Notes: generated by a model not told the origin, from the sequence alone. A stretch of DNA of 64,000 nt from Pseudomonadota bacterium (GCA_018240565.1 JAFEFO010000041.1:1-64000); one strand, 5' to 3'. Counted from the stretch's first letter, positions 37,106-47,429 are shown. Made by a program: numbers and translations.

Positions 37106-37828
37106 TCAGGCGGCCATTCCGAAAGCAGATTGCGCCAACCATCGCTTGTATCCTTGACCAGTGCTTGCGTCACCTTCTGCCCACTCGTTGAAATGGCCAT
37201 TTCCGCCAGCTGGATGCGCGGAAAAGATCCACGTACGCCCGATCGCAGTGAACGACATCTTGTTTAGATCGCGGTAGTCCACGAACACTGAAGCCATCAA
37301 TTTCTTTACACGTAGCACATACTCATCTGCATTACCAAGAAGCAAAATTCGCTGAACACTGCTGGGCATGTGCGACAAAAGATGGGAACGCACACAACGT
37401 TCCATAACGTCTCGACTCCATTTGTCACTCATCGCTTTCACCATAACCGGCCCACTGGTGATGAGCTTGTCGTGCTTATCAAGGGAGATACCGCACCGGA
37501 TAAGCGAAGCGACCCCGATTCCTTTACCTGAAGCGGTTAGCGCCTGATCCAAGGTCTGCCCATGCAAAGACACGCCCATAACATCGAGAATCTTACCTAG
37601 GCGAACGCGAGCCTTCGCAAAGGCAACGCGATCAAAGGTTCCAGACTCTGACGCTTGAAGTTGGTTTGCTCCCTTTGAAAACCCGAGTATCAACACTTCA
37701 GGCTTTGAATCACCCCAATAGCCAGGGTTGGCGCGAAGATGCCAGTTGTCATGTCTGGTAACGAGCATGTTCGGCGCATGGCAATTTCGACAAACTTGCC
37801 AGCCATGTGAATAACTTGTTGGATACAT
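37106..37828 (-). CDS. hypothetical protein, possibly uracil-DNA glycosylase-like fold
   Basis: The 240-residue product starts at ATG 37828, which has GGAG 6 bp before it; an ATG at 37840 has none. The N-terminus has CRNCHAP. Then PEVLILGFSKGANQ, ASLIRCG, QRILLLGNADEYV and WIFSAHPAGGNGHFNEW follow in the order seen in uracil-DNA-glycosylase superfamily proteins (nucleotide-binding loop, core strand, HP-loop). The match is by pattern only and the usual catalytic residues are not certain. It heads a three-gene low-GC unit next to comM. Confidence 0.55.
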   Translation of the reverse strand: MYPTSYSHGWQVCRNCHAPNMLVTRHDNWHLRANPGYWGDSKPEVLILGFSKGANQLQASESGTFDRVAFAKARVRLGKILDVMGVSLHGQTLDQALTASGKGIGVASLIRCGISLDKHDKLITSGPVMVKAMSDKWSRDVMERCVRSHLLSHMPSSVQRILLLGNADEYVLRVKKLMASVFVDYRDLNKMSFTAIGRTWIFSAHPAGGNGHFNEWAEGDASTGQGYKRWLAQSAFGMAA

Positions 37829-37870
37829 TTGGTACTCCATCGCATTCGGGATTCGAACGAAGAGTGCCGA

Positions 37871-37921
37871 TGCCGCGCATGCTTTGCAAGGAAATTCGTT
37901 AGGCGAATTGTTGGCGCGGCA
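37871..37921. repeat. nested inverted repeats at the comM/island junction
   Basis: TGCCGCGC (37871-37878) pairs with GCGCGGCA (37914-37921). Inside lies AATTCG-TTAGG-CGAATT (37893-37909). The structure sits between the comM stop and the first island gene. It could be a terminator-like fold or the remains of a recombination site. Confidence 0.5.
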
Positions 37922-37941
37922 TTTTCGGGATCAGCAAACTT

Positions 37942-39471
37942 TCAGCACACAGCACAGCCAAGCGCTCGCCGGTACTGGATCGCCTCGGTCAAATGCGCGG
38001 TGGCGACGCGCTCGGCGCCATCCAGATCGGCGATCGTGCGCGCCACGCGCAGCACGCGATGGTAGGCGCGGGCGGACAGGCCGAGTTTGTCCAGCGCGCG
38101 TTCGAGCAGGCTGCGATCAGTGGACGTGAGTGCGCAGTCGCGCTGGATTTCGCGGTTGGACAGGCGCGAATTGGCGCGGCCGGCGCGTTGCAACTGGCGC
38201 TCGCGCGCGGCGACCACGCGCGCGCGCACGACGGCGCTGGTTTCACCGCCCGGCGCGGCATCGCCCAATTCCGCGAGCGGTACGCGCGGCACGGCGATCT
38301 GCAGGTCGATGCGATCGAGCAACGGGCCGGAAACGCGTGCCCGATAGCGTCGGATTGCTTCCGGCGTGCAGACGCAACGCCCGGATGGATCGCCGGCATA
38401 GCCGCACGGGCAGGGATTCATCGCCGCGACGAGCTGGAATGCGGCGGGAAATTCCGCCTGGCGCGCGGCGCGCGAAATCGCGATATGGCCGGATTCGAGC
38501 GGCTCGCGCAGCACTTCGAGCACGCGCCGGTCGAACTCGGGCAGTTCATCCAGGAACAGTACGCCGCGATGCGCGAGCGAGATCTCGCCGGGTCGAGGCA
38601 CCGAGCCGCCACCGACGAGGGCGACCGCGGACGCGGTGTGATGCGGCGCGCGGAAAGGGCGCATTTTCCACGTGTGGAAATCAATACCGCAGCCGGCGAC
38701 GGAGCGTATCGCTGCCGCCTCGAGTGCCTCGGCCTCGGTCAGCGGCGGCAGGATGCCGGGCAGGCGGCTCGCCAGCATGGTCTTGCCGGTGCCGGGTGGA
38801 CCGACGAAAAGTGCATGGTGATTGCCGGCGGCGGCGATCTCCAGCGCGCGCCGCGCATGCGGTTGGCCGCGCACCTCGGCCAGATCCAGGTCCAGCCGCG
38901 ACGCGTCGATGCTGGCGTCGCCGGCGCCAGGGGTGGGCGCCACCGCGACAGGCAATTGCGCCGCGCCACGCAGGAACGCACACACATCCAGAAGCGATGC
39001 GGCACCGTGCGCGCTGACCTCGCCCACGAGCGCCGCCTCGGCGCCGTTGTCGCGCGGCACGATCAGGGTGCGCCCGGTCTTGGCCACCTTGATCGCGGCG
39101 GGCAGCACGCCGGTCACCGGGCGCAATTCGCCCGACAACGCGAGTTCGCCAAGGAATTCGTACTGCGCGAGCGCTTCCTTCGGCAGATGGCCTTGCGCGG
39201 CAAGAATCCCTAGCGCGATCGGCAAGTCGAAGCGGCCGCCATCTTTCGGCAAATCCGCCGGTGCGAGACTGACCGTGACGCGCCGCGCCGGATATTCGAG
39301 TTGCGCATTCTGGATCGCCACGCGCACGCGGTCGCGGGCTTCTTTGACGGCGGCCTCGGGCAGACCGACGATGCTGGTTCCCGGCAGGCCGCCGGAAAGG
39401 TGCACTTCCACCGTGACGGGCGGCGCGCTGACACCTTCCTGCGCGCGCGAGTGAACGATGGCAAGACTCAT
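37942..39471 (-). CDS. comM: ComM/YifB family Mg-chelatase-like AAA+ ATPase
   Basis: The 509-residue protein has an N-terminal Lon-like domain (VEVHLSGGLPGTSIVGLPEAAVKEARDRV). The AAA+ core has Walker A GPPGTGKTM near residue 220, Walker B GVLFLDELPEF and a CPCGYAGDPSGRC zinc-like insert. The C-terminal Mg-chelatase domain is complete. ComM is a hexameric helicase that promotes branch migration during natural transformation. ATG at 39471 has GGAG nearby. In other genera comM is a known island insertion locus; here a low-GC island abuts its 3' end. Confidence 0.94.
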   Translation of the reverse strand: MSLAIVHSRAQEGVSAPPVTVEVHLSGGLPGTSIVGLPEAAVKEARDRVRVAIQNAQLEYPARRVTVSLAPADLPKDGGRFDLPIALGILAAQGHLPKEALAQYEFLGELALSGELRPVTGVLPAAIKVAKTGRTLIVPRDNGAEAALVGEVSAHGAASLLDVCAFLRGAAQLPVAVAPTPGAGDASIDASRLDLDLAEVRGQPHARRALEIAAAGNHHALFVGPPGTGKTMLASRLPGILPPLTEAEALEAAAIRSVAGCGIDFHTWKMRPFRAPHHTASAVALVGGGSVPRPGEISLAHRGVLFLDELPEFDRRVLEVLREPLESGHIAISRAARQAEFPAAFQLVAAMNPCPCGYAGDPSGRCVCTPEAIRRYRARVSGPLLDRIDLQIAVPRVPLAELGDAAPGGETSAVVRARVVAARERQLQRAGRANSRLSNREIQRDCALTSTDRSLLERALDKLGLSARAYHRVLRVARTIADLDGAERVATAHLTEAIQYRRALGCAVC

Positions 39472-39533
39472 GCGTAACTCCAGACAAAATCCGCCCGTGC
39501 CGCGGCAGCGGCAAATGATTCGTAAAGCGAAAG

Positions 39534-40270
<737 letters not shown>

Positions 40271-40273
40271 CGA

Positions 40274-40669
40274 TTACGGCGCGTCGAAGACGTAGTCGAA
40301 CTCATAGCTGTGCGCGCCTCCCGGTGCGATGACGATATTCATCTTGCCGGTCAGTCCGGTCAGTTCCGCGGTTCCGGAGCCGGGTACGACGACGATATTC
40401 ATGTACGGCGCGCCAAGGGTCATCGTGGCGTTGTGCATCAGCGCGAAGCTGCCTTTGCGTCCGTCGAGGGCGCCGGTCACGCGCTCCATCGCCACATAGC
40501 CGGCCGACCCTTTCGGATCACCGGCGCTGAGCATTTCGCCCACGCTCGTCGCCTCGAGGCCGCCGTGAAATCGCTTGTCGATCGACATGCGCGCTAGCGC
40601 GGCATCGCCGTCGTATGCGGCGAGCGGCTTGAGTTTGACCTCGAAGGGTCCGGTGGCACGCTGGGTCAT
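40274..40669 (-). CDS. DUF3224 family protein
   Basis: The 131-residue protein has the allene-oxide-cyclase-like barrel pattern of DUF3224: FEVKLKPL, ARMSIDKRFHGGLEATSVGEML, GYVAMERVTGALDGRKGSF and a GTAELTGLTGKM strand. ATG at 40669 follows GGAGAATCCGCA. Function is unknown. It ends 3 bp from the PII stop on the opposite strand. Confidence 0.85.
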   Translation of the reverse strand: MTQRATGPFEVKLKPLAAYDGDAALARMSIDKRFHGGLEATSVGEMLSAGDPKGSAGYVAMERVTGALDGRKGSFALMHNATMTLGAPYMNIVVVPGSGTAELTGLTGKMNIVIAPGGAHSYEFDYVFDAP

Positions 40670-40763
40670 TGCGGATTCTCCGGAAAGGGGGGTCAGCATA
40701 CACGTGCCCGGATCGCCATGAAGCGACTGATAGAATAGGCGACCGCAATTCGGTTGGCCTCCC

Positions 40764-43700
40764 ATGTCCGTCCCCGCCGCCAAGCTCGATCTCGACTACA
40801 CCCTGGAACACAAGTACACGCGCGAGTCCGGGCGTATTTACCTTTCCGGCGTACAGGCGCTGGTGCGACTGCCGCTGATGCAGCAGATGCGCGATCGCGC
40901 GGCGGGCTTGAAGACGGCGGGATTCATCTCCGGCTATCGCGGCTCGCCGCTCGGCGGCTTCGACCTGGAATTGTGGAAGGCGAAGAAGCATCTCGCCGCG
41001 TCCAGCATCGAGTTTCAGCCCGGCTTGAACGAAGACCTCGGCGCGACCATGGTCTGGGGCACACAGCAGGCCAATCTTTTCCCCGGCGCCAAATACGACG
41101 GCGTGTTTTCGATGTGGTACGGCAAGGGCCCCGGGGTCGATCGCTGTGGCGACGTGTTCAAGCATGGCAATGCGGCGGGCACGTCGAAACATGGCGGTGT
41201 GCTTGCGCTCGCGGCGGACGACCACGCCTGTCGCTCTTCCACCTTGCCGCACGGATCGGAGCTCGAATTCGTCTCGGCGATGATGCCGATCCTCAATCCG
41301 GCCGGCGTGCAGGACATCCTCGACATGGGCCTGCTCGGCTGGGCGATGAGTCGCTTTACCGGACGCTGGGTCGGCTTCAAGACAAATGCGGAAACGGTGG
41401 AGTCGTCGGCTTCGGTCAACGTCAATCCGCATCAGCTCGACATCGTGATTCCAACCGATTTCGAACTGCCGCCGGGTGGTTTGAATATCCGTTGGCCCGA
41501 TCCGCCGCTGGATCAGGAAATGCGCCTGCACCGCTACGCCGTCGCGGCCGCGTGTGCGTTCGCGCGCGCGAACGGCATCGATCGCGTGGTGCTGGATTCG
41601 CCCAAGGCGCGGCTCGGCATCGTCACCACCGGCAAGAGTTATCTCGACGTCTTGCAGGCGCTGGAATACCTCGGCATCAGCGAACGCGATGCGCGCGAAA
41701 TAGGAATACGCGTCTACAAGGTCGGCATGACCTGGCCGCTGGAACCACTCGGCATCCGCGAGTTCGCGCGTGGGCTCGAAGACATCATCGTGGTCGAAGA
41801 GAAGCGCTCCTTCATCGAATCGCAGATGAAGGAATACATGTTCAACTGGGACACTCGTCCGCATATCGTCGGCAAGTACGACGAGGACGGCAACTGGATC
41901 CTGCCGTCGACGAACGAACTCACGCCGGCGATGATCGCGCTGGTGATCGCCAAGCGTCTGTCGCGTTTTTTCACCAGCGAGGCGATGACGGCGCGCGTGG
42001 CGTGGATCGCCGAGAAGGAACACGAGCTGACCCTGCCGCGCGCGAACTTCCCGCGCGTGCCGCATTATTGTTCCGGCTGCCCGCACAACACCTCGACCAA
42101 TGTGCCGGAGGACTCGCGCGCACTTGGTGGCATCGGTTGCCACTACATGGTGACGTGGATGGATCGGCGCACCGACACGTTCACGCAGATGGGCGGCGAA
42201 GGCGCAACCTGGTGCGGGCAGGCGCCGTTCACGAACACGAAGCATGTGTTCCAGAATCTCGGCGACGGCACGTATTTCCATTCCGGCTCGCTCGCGATCC
42301 GGCAGGCGGTCGCCGCCCGCGTCAACATCACCTACAAGATCCTGTACAACGACGCGGTCGCCATGACCGGCGGCCAACCGGTGGATGGAAAGTTGTCGGT
42401 ACCCGACATCGCGCACCAGGTGCGCAGCGAGGGCGTACAAACCATCGTCGTGATGAGCGACGATATCGAGAAGTGGTCGGATGCCTCGATCTTTCCGAGC
42501 AATGTGGAATTCATCCATCGCGATGAACTGGATGCCGTGCAAAAGCGCCTGCGCGACGTCGAAGGCGTGTCGGTGTTGATTTACGATCAGACTTGCGCGA
42601 CGGAAAAGCGCCGCCGGCGCAAGCGCGGCAAGATGGAAGACCCGAAAAAGCGCGTGTTCATCAATTCGCTGGTGTGCGAAGGCTGCGGCGACTGCGGCAA
42701 GGAATCGTTCTGCGTTTCCGTACTGCCGAAAGAAACCGAATTCGGCCGCAAGCGCGAGATCGACCAATCGAGCTGCAACAAGGATTTTTCCTGCGTCAAG
42801 GGCTTCTGCCCGAGCTTCGTCACCGTGCATGGCGGCGGCTTGAAGAAGCGCAAACCCGGCAGCGTAAAAGTGGATTTTTCCAGCTTGCCGCAACCGCAGT
42901 TTGCCAGCGATCTGGCGCAGCCGTGGAACATCCTCGTCACCGGCATAGGCGGTACGGGCGTGGTCACCATTGGCGCGTTGATCGGCATGGCCGCGCATCT
43001 GGAAGGCAAGGGCAGTACCGTGCTCGACCAGACCGGACTCGCGCAAAAAGGCGGCGCGGTGACCTGCCATCTGCGCATCGCCAAGACGCCGGCCGACATC
43101 CACGCCGTGCGCATCGCCGCGGGCGAGGCCGATGCCGTGCTCGGCTGCGACATGGTCGTGGTCAACGATTACTGGTCGCTGTCGAAGATTCGCGCCGGGC
43201 GTTCGCGCGTGCTGCTCAATTCGTATGAGGCGATGCCCGGCAGCTTCACCATGAAGCCGGACATGCAGTTTCCGGCGAACGGCATCGTCGATGCGGTGAA
43301 AACCGCGCTCGGCGGGCAGATGCCGGAAATCGTCGATGCGACGGATCTGTCGGTGAAACTGCTCGGCGATTCCATCGGCGCCAATCTTTTCATGCTCGGT
43401 TATGCGTGGCAAAAGGGCTGGGTACCGTTGTCGCAGGACGCGCTGATGCGCGCGGTGGAGTTGAACGGCGCGGCGATCGAAATGAACAAGTCCGCGTTCA
43501 ACTGGGGGCGCATGGCGGCGCAGGACATCGCGCGCGTGCGCGAGGCGGCCGGTGGCAACAATGTCGATGCGACAGCGCCGATCGCACTCGACGACTCGCG
43601 CCTGAGCACGACGCTCGACGAGCGTATCGCCCGCCGCGTCGCATTCCTCACCGACTACCAGAACGCCGCTTACGCCGCGAAATACAAGTCACTGGTGGAC

Positions 43701-44264
43701 AAGGTGCGCAACGCCGAGGCTGCGAAGGTGCCGGGTTCGAGCGCATTGACTGAAGCCGTCGCGCGCTATGCGTTCAAACTGATGGCCTACAAGGACGAAT
43801 ACGAAGTCGCGCGCCTGTACACCTCGGGCGATTTCGAAAAACGCATTCGCGAACAATTCGACGGCGACTTCAAGCTGCATTTCCACCTCGCCCCGCCGCT
43901 GCTCGCGCACCGCGACTCCGAGGGCAAGTTGCGCAAGGGCGAATACGGAGCGTGGGTATTCGGCGCGTTCAAGTTGCTGGCAAAGTTGCGCGGCCTGCGC
44001 GGTGGCGCGTTCGACATCTTTGGCTACACCGCCGAACGCAGGTCCGAACGCGCCCTGATCGACGAATACTTCGCAACAATCGAAGAACTGTTGTCCAAAC
44101 TCGATCGCGAAAATCTTGCGCTCGCCGTCGATATTGCCTCAGTGCCCGAACACATCCGCGGCTACGGTCACATCAAGCACGCGCATCTGGAAAAGGCGCA
44201 GGCGCGGCGCGAACAACTACTCGGCGCGTGGCGCAATCCGCAGGCAGCGAAAGCGGCGGCGTGA
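40764..44264 (+). CDS. indolepyruvate ferredoxin oxidoreductase, fused subunits
   Basis: The 1166-residue protein joins the IorA-like half (thiamine diphosphate binding; SGYRGSPLGGFD near the start, and GGEGATWCGQAPF with a TPP-site region) to the IorB-like half (TGIGGTGVVTIGALIG near residue 725). Between them lies a Cys-rich cluster region (CEGCGDCGKESFC, CNKDFSCVKGFCPSF, about residues 637-690) for 4Fe-4S clusters. It oxidatively decarboxylates aryl 2-oxo acids such as indolepyruvate to acyl-CoA, passing electrons to ferredoxin. The single-chain form is usual in aerobic proteobacteria. A TAGAAT box at 40731-40736 may be its -10. Confidence 0.93.
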   Translation: MSVPAAKLDLDYTLEHKYTRESGRIYLSGVQALVRLPLMQQMRDRAAGLKTAGFISGYRGSPLGGFDLELWKAKKHLAASSIEFQPGLNEDLGATMVWGTQQANLFPGAKYDGVFSMWYGKGPGVDRCGDVFKHGNAAGTSKHGGVLALAADDHACRSSTLPHGSELEFVSAMMPILNPAGVQDILDMGLLGWAMSRFTGRWVGFKTNAETVESSASVNVNPHQLDIVIPTDFELPPGGLNIRWPDPPLDQEMRLHRYAVAAACAFARANGIDRVVLDSPKARLGIVTTGKSYLDVLQALEYLGISERDAREIGIRVYKVGMTWPLEPLGIREFARGLEDIIVVEEKRSFIESQMKEYMFNWDTRPHIVGKYDEDGNWILPSTNELTPAMIALVIAKRLSRFFTSEAMTARVAWIAEKEHELTLPRANFPRVPHYCSGCPHNTSTNVPEDSRALGGIGCHYMVTWMDRRTDTFTQMGGEGATWCGQAPFTNTKHVFQNLGDGTYFHSGSLAIRQAVAARVNITYKILYNDAVAMTGGQPVDGKLSVPDIAHQVRSEGVQTIVVMSDDIEKWSDASIFPSNVEFIHRDELDAVQKRLRDVEGVSVLIYDQTCATEKRRRRKRGKMEDPKKRVFINSLVCEGCGDCGKESFCVSVLPKETEFGRKREIDQSSCNKDFSCVKGFCPSFVTVHGGGLKKRKPGSVKVDFSSLPQPQFASDLAQPWNILVTGIGGTGVVTIGALIGMAAHLEGKGSTVLDQTGLAQKGGAVTCHLRIAKTPADIHAVRIAAGEADAVLGCDMVVVNDYWSLSKIRAGRSRVLLNSYEAMPGSFTMKPDMQFPANGIVDAVKTALGGQMPEIVDATDLSVKLLGDSIGANLFMLGYAWQKGWVPLSQDALMRAVELNGAAIEMNKSAFNWGRMAAQDIARVREAAGGNNVDATAPIALDDSRLSTTLDERIARRVAFLTDYQNAAYAAKYKSLVDKVRNAEAAKVPGSSALTEAVARYAFKLMAYKDEYEVARLYTSGDFEKRIREQFDGDFKLHFHLAPPLLAHRDSEGKLRKGEYGAWVFGAFKLLAKLRGLRGGAFDIFGYTAERRSERALIDEYFATIEELLSKLDRENLALAVDIASVPEHIRGYGHIKHAHLEKAQARREQLLGAWRNPQAAKAAA

Positions 44265-44303
44265 TGCCGGTTTCTGCTACGCCAGTGGAAATTGGTTCAT
44301 GTA

Positions 44304-44434
44304 TCTATTCAATATTTGACCGGGTACTTCCGGAACACTTGCTGGGTACCTATTCAAGTTATTGAAAATACACACTTAGACATATTTTCGATGTCACATT
44401 GTGTATTGACAATGTATTCATGAATCTATTCAAT
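44304..44434 (+). promoter_or_regulatory. AT-rich promoter with three TCTATTCAA-type repeats
   Basis: YCTATTCAA occurs at 44304-44312, 44349-44357 and 44425-44433. TTGACA at 44406-44411 and TTCAAT at 44429-44434 (17-bp spacer) form a candidate promoter, with the last repeat over the -10. The gap is much more AT-rich than its surroundings. The HTH of the following gene is a natural candidate to bind here. Confidence 0.5.
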
Positions 44435-44441
44435 GTGCCTC

Positions 44442-45821
44442 ATGAACGAGGCTCGTTGCGATCAATTGGAAGCCCTGCTACGCCGTCGTGGGGTATTACC
44501 GGCGACGGCCATCGCGGCTGAGTTGGGTGTCAGCCAGCCAACCGTATCGCGCCTGCTCGCGCAGGCGAGTGGGCAAATCGTTCGCATCGGACGAGCACGC
44601 GCAGCACGCTATGCGCTCGCCCGCGACGTCGCGGGCATGGGCAATCGCTGGCCGGTGTATCGCATCGATGCGCAAGCGCGATCCGCATGCATTGGCGTTT
44701 TGCACGCCCTGCATGGCGACGGATTTTTCTTTGCTCCCGTAGGGGAGCGACCCGCGTTGACGCACGGGGATTTCGCGACGGGACTGTATCCGGGCTTGCC
44801 GTGGTTCCTCGACGAGCAGCGCCCACAAGGCTTTCTCGGTCGCGCGTTTGCACGGCGCATCGCTGCCGATATCGGGGCGCGCGATGACATTGCATTGTGG
44901 CGCAGCGACGACGTGGTGCTGGCCTTGCTGCGTTACGGCGAGGATCAGCCCGGCGATCTGGTGCTTGGCGAAGCCGCCTTGCAGCGCGCGATGCGGCAAA
45001 TCCACGATCCGGCGGATACGCTCGCGGTCGGCGATCGCGCAACGCGCTATCCACTGCTGGCAATGAGCGCGCTGGCTGGCGAGGCGGTGGGTTCGTCGGC
45101 CGCGGGCGAACAGCCGAAGTTTGCGATCACGTTGCGTTGCGACGACAGCTTCACGCCGGTGATCGTCAAGTTCAGCGATCGCATCGACTCGCCCGCCGGC
45201 CGTCGCTGGGCCGATCTTCTGATTGCCGAGCACCACGCGTGCGTACAGTTAAGCGCGTGCGGACTGCCGGCGGCGGAAAGCGAGATTTTCGAAATCGATG
45301 GACGCGTATTCCTGCAATCCACGCGCTTCGATCGCACGCGTACGCTGGGCCGCCACGGACTCGTCTCGCTGGCCGCGCTCGATGCCGCGTTCTACGGCCA
45401 CGGACGCATCGACTGGTACGTATTCGCCGTTCAGCTCGAACGCGACGGCTGGCTGTCCGTCGACGATGCGCAGCGCCTGCGCCGGATCGGCTGGTTCGGC
45501 GCCTTGATCGCGAATGCCGACATGCATCTGGGCAATGCGAGCGTGCAGTTGCGCGATCGCGGGCCGCTGCCATTGGCGCCCGCCTACGACATGTTGCCGA
45601 TGCGCTTTCGACCGCTGGCCAGCGGCGAGGTTATCGCGCAGCGCTACGAAATCGCACTACCACTGCCGGAGCAGCGAGCCGACTGGAGCAACGCCGCGCA
45701 CGCCGCCCTCAAGTACTGGCAGCGGGTCGGCGCCGATGCGCGTATCTCCACCGAATTTCGCACCATCGCGGCCGATGCGGCGGCCGAGATCGCGCGTGCG
45801 CGCGATCGTCACGGTGTTTGA
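44442..45821 (+). CDS. yjjJ: HipA-family kinase-like toxin with fused HTH (YjjJ/HipH-like)
   Basis: The 459-residue protein joins an N-terminal winged HTH (about 5-60: LEALLRRRGVLPATAIAAELGVSQPTVSRLLAQ) to a HipA-type kinase domain. The kinase part has GSSAAGEQPKFAI for the nucleotide loop, VIVKFSD with the catalytic-fold Lys, and LIANADMHLGNASVQL followed by LAPAYDMLPM for the catalytic and Mg-binding Asp. HipA proteins phosphorylate tRNA synthetases or relatives and slow growth. No separate HipB gene is present; the HTH is built in. ATG at 44442 fits a possible leaderless transcript; ATG at 44433 is an alternative. Neither has a ribosome site. Confidence 0.85.
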   Translation: MNEARCDQLEALLRRRGVLPATAIAAELGVSQPTVSRLLAQASGQIVRIGRARAARYALARDVAGMGNRWPVYRIDAQARSACIGVLHALHGDGFFFAPVGERPALTHGDFATGLYPGLPWFLDEQRPQGFLGRAFARRIAADIGARDDIALWRSDDVVLALLRYGEDQPGDLVLGEAALQRAMRQIHDPADTLAVGDRATRYPLLAMSALAGEAVGSSAAGEQPKFAITLRCDDSFTPVIVKFSDRIDSPAGRRWADLLIAEHHACVQLSACGLPAAESEIFEIDGRVFLQSTRFDRTRTLGRHGLVSLAALDAAFYGHGRIDWYVFAVQLERDGWLSVDDAQRLRRIGWFGALIANADMHLGNASVQLRDRGPLPLAPAYDMLPMRFRPLASGEVIAQRYEIALPLPEQRADWSNAAHAALKYWQRVGADARISTEFRTIAADAAAEIARARDRHGV

Positions 45822-45852
45822 AGCCCCGGGAGATTGCGCGCCAATCGTTTGA

Positions 45853-47352
45853 TCAACGCACCCCGTACAACCTCATCGCATCCGCGCGCAGTTCGGACTG
45901 GCTGTCCGGGCGCGCATAGAACATGTGGCCGCCGGCATATTCCTTGACCTGCACGCGGGTCGCGTCGCCCATCGCCGGCATCTGGTCGACGATCAGCACC
46001 GAAGCCATGAACGGGCAGGACAGATCGTCCCAGCCATGCGCGATCAGCACGCGCAGGCCCGGATCGTTCGCCACCGCTTCGCGCAGTTGCTTGACCGAAC
46101 CCAGGTTCGCGTCTTCGTCCTCGTGCCACAGGCGGTTCACCTGGTAGCTCAGCGCGTTGTAACGCGCGTCGATCTTCCAGCCGACGACACGCGTGACGAA
46201 GTCGACCATCGCCGTGGTGGTCGGCGCGATGATGCCGTTCAAGATCGGATCGCCAGTCATCTGGTGCGGCGCGAACGGGAACGGATCCCAGGCGGTGACG
46301 TTGGAATCGTAGCGGCTACCGAGCTTGCCTTGCGCACGGTAGATCTCGCGCAAATAGGCTTGCGTTTCGATGCGGCCGCCGGAGCGTTTCACGAACACGG
46401 GATCAAGGCCGGTCAGTTCGGTAACCTTGGCGATCATCGCGTCGGTCGCGGCGGGGTCGCTGCGGCCCTTCATCAGGGTTTGCGCATAGGTCGTGCGCGT
46501 GTAGTCGATGACCGACGCCATGGTCTGCGCATCGAGCTTGTGCTGGCGTTCGAGGTTCGCCGCGGCGATCGAGGGCAGGGTCAGCATCCATGGCAGCGGC
46601 GAGACATTGCCATCCTCGAATGCGGCCGGGTCCAGGTACGGCGAGAGCAGCACCACGCCGTTCATCGCCACGCCCAATTGCGTTTGCAGATATTCGGTGA
46701 TGCGCGGACCGCGGAAACCGCCATAACTTTCGCCGATCAGGTATTTGCGCGCCTGCATGCGGCCGTTCTGCACCAGCCAGTCGTAGATGATGCGCGACAG
46801 GTAGTGGATGTCGGAATTGGTGCTGTAGAAATCCGCTGTCGCCTGCTTGTCGTCGACCAGGGCGCGGCTGAAGCCGGTGCCGACCGGATCGATGAACACA
46901 AGATCGGTAAAGCCAAGCCAGGTGCCGGGATTGTCATGCAGCGTCGCCGGCTCCGAGGGGCTGTCGCCTTCTTCGCCGAAGCGCACTTTCTTCGGTCCGA
47001 TCGCGCCGAAGTTCAGGTACACCGAGGACGCGCCAGGGCCACCATTAAGCGCGAACGTGACCGGGCGATCCTTGCCGGCCATCGTGTACGCGGTGAACAC
47101 GACTTCGGCGATCTTCTTGCCCTTGGCATCGCGCACCGGCAAGGAGCCGACCGTGGCGGTGTAGTTGAGCGTGCGGCCGTCGACCGACACCGACTGCGCG
47201 ACATGCGCATCCTTCGGCAACGGCGGCAAATTGAATTCGGATTTCTCGCCGGCGTCGGCCGGTGCTCCCGGCTTGTGTGGCGCGTCGGCGGCAAACGCCG
47301 CGGCCGCGGTCAGCGAAAGCGCGAGTACGGCAACCAGGGGATAGATGCGCAT
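45853..47352 (-). CDS. S10 family serine carboxypeptidase
   Basis: The 499-residue exported protein has a signal peptide (LVAVLALSLTAAAAFAAD). It carries LNGGPGASSVYLNFGAIGP for the oxyanion hole, nucleophile GESYGGFRGP near residue 208, an Asp in AHGWDDLSCPF and a His in YAGGHMFYARPDSQ, the complete S10 triad. It removes C-terminal residues from peptides in the periplasm. It stands alone on its strand, convergent with the HipA-like gene. Confidence 0.92.
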   Translation of the reverse strand: MRIYPLVAVLALSLTAAAAFAADAPHKPGAPADAGEKSEFNLPPLPKDAHVAQSVSVDGRTLNYTATVGSLPVRDAKGKKIAEVVFTAYTMAGKDRPVTFALNGGPGASSVYLNFGAIGPKKVRFGEEGDSPSEPATLHDNPGTWLGFTDLVFIDPVGTGFSRALVDDKQATADFYSTNSDIHYLSRIIYDWLVQNGRMQARKYLIGESYGGFRGPRITEYLQTQLGVAMNGVVLLSPYLDPAAFEDGNVSPLPWMLTLPSIAAANLERQHKLDAQTMASVIDYTRTTYAQTLMKGRSDPAATDAMIAKVTELTGLDPVFVKRSGGRIETQAYLREIYRAQGKLGSRYDSNVTAWDPFPFAPHQMTGDPILNGIIAPTTTAMVDFVTRVVGWKIDARYNALSYQVNRLWHEDEDANLGSVKQLREAVANDPGLRVLIAHGWDDLSCPFMASVLIVDQMPAMGDATRVQVKEYAGGHMFYARPDSQSELRADAMRLYGVR

Positions 47353-47429
47353 GGCGGTGTCCTGTGGGAAATCCCGCCTACTCTAACAGTACGGCCGCCG
47401 TGCACCTGTGCCCAAAGGCATGGCCGTGC

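Noticed and set aside
37846-37860. tRNA-like T-loop sequence (reverse of GGGATTCGAAC) near the island
   Set aside because: The T-stem does not pair beyond one base and no acceptor or anticodon arms are present.
37893-37921. integron attC-like GTTAGGC/ACAATTCG resemblance
   Set aside because: No second attC site is seen between the three genes, and no integrase gene is in the window; one short match is not enough.
40518-43412. Long open frame on the minus strand opposite the indolepyruvate oxidoreductase gene
   Set aside because: It is an antisense by-product of GC-rich codon use; the product is rich in His/Arg/Ala with no domain. The same holds for long frames opposite the RND gene, hrpB and the zincin-like gene.
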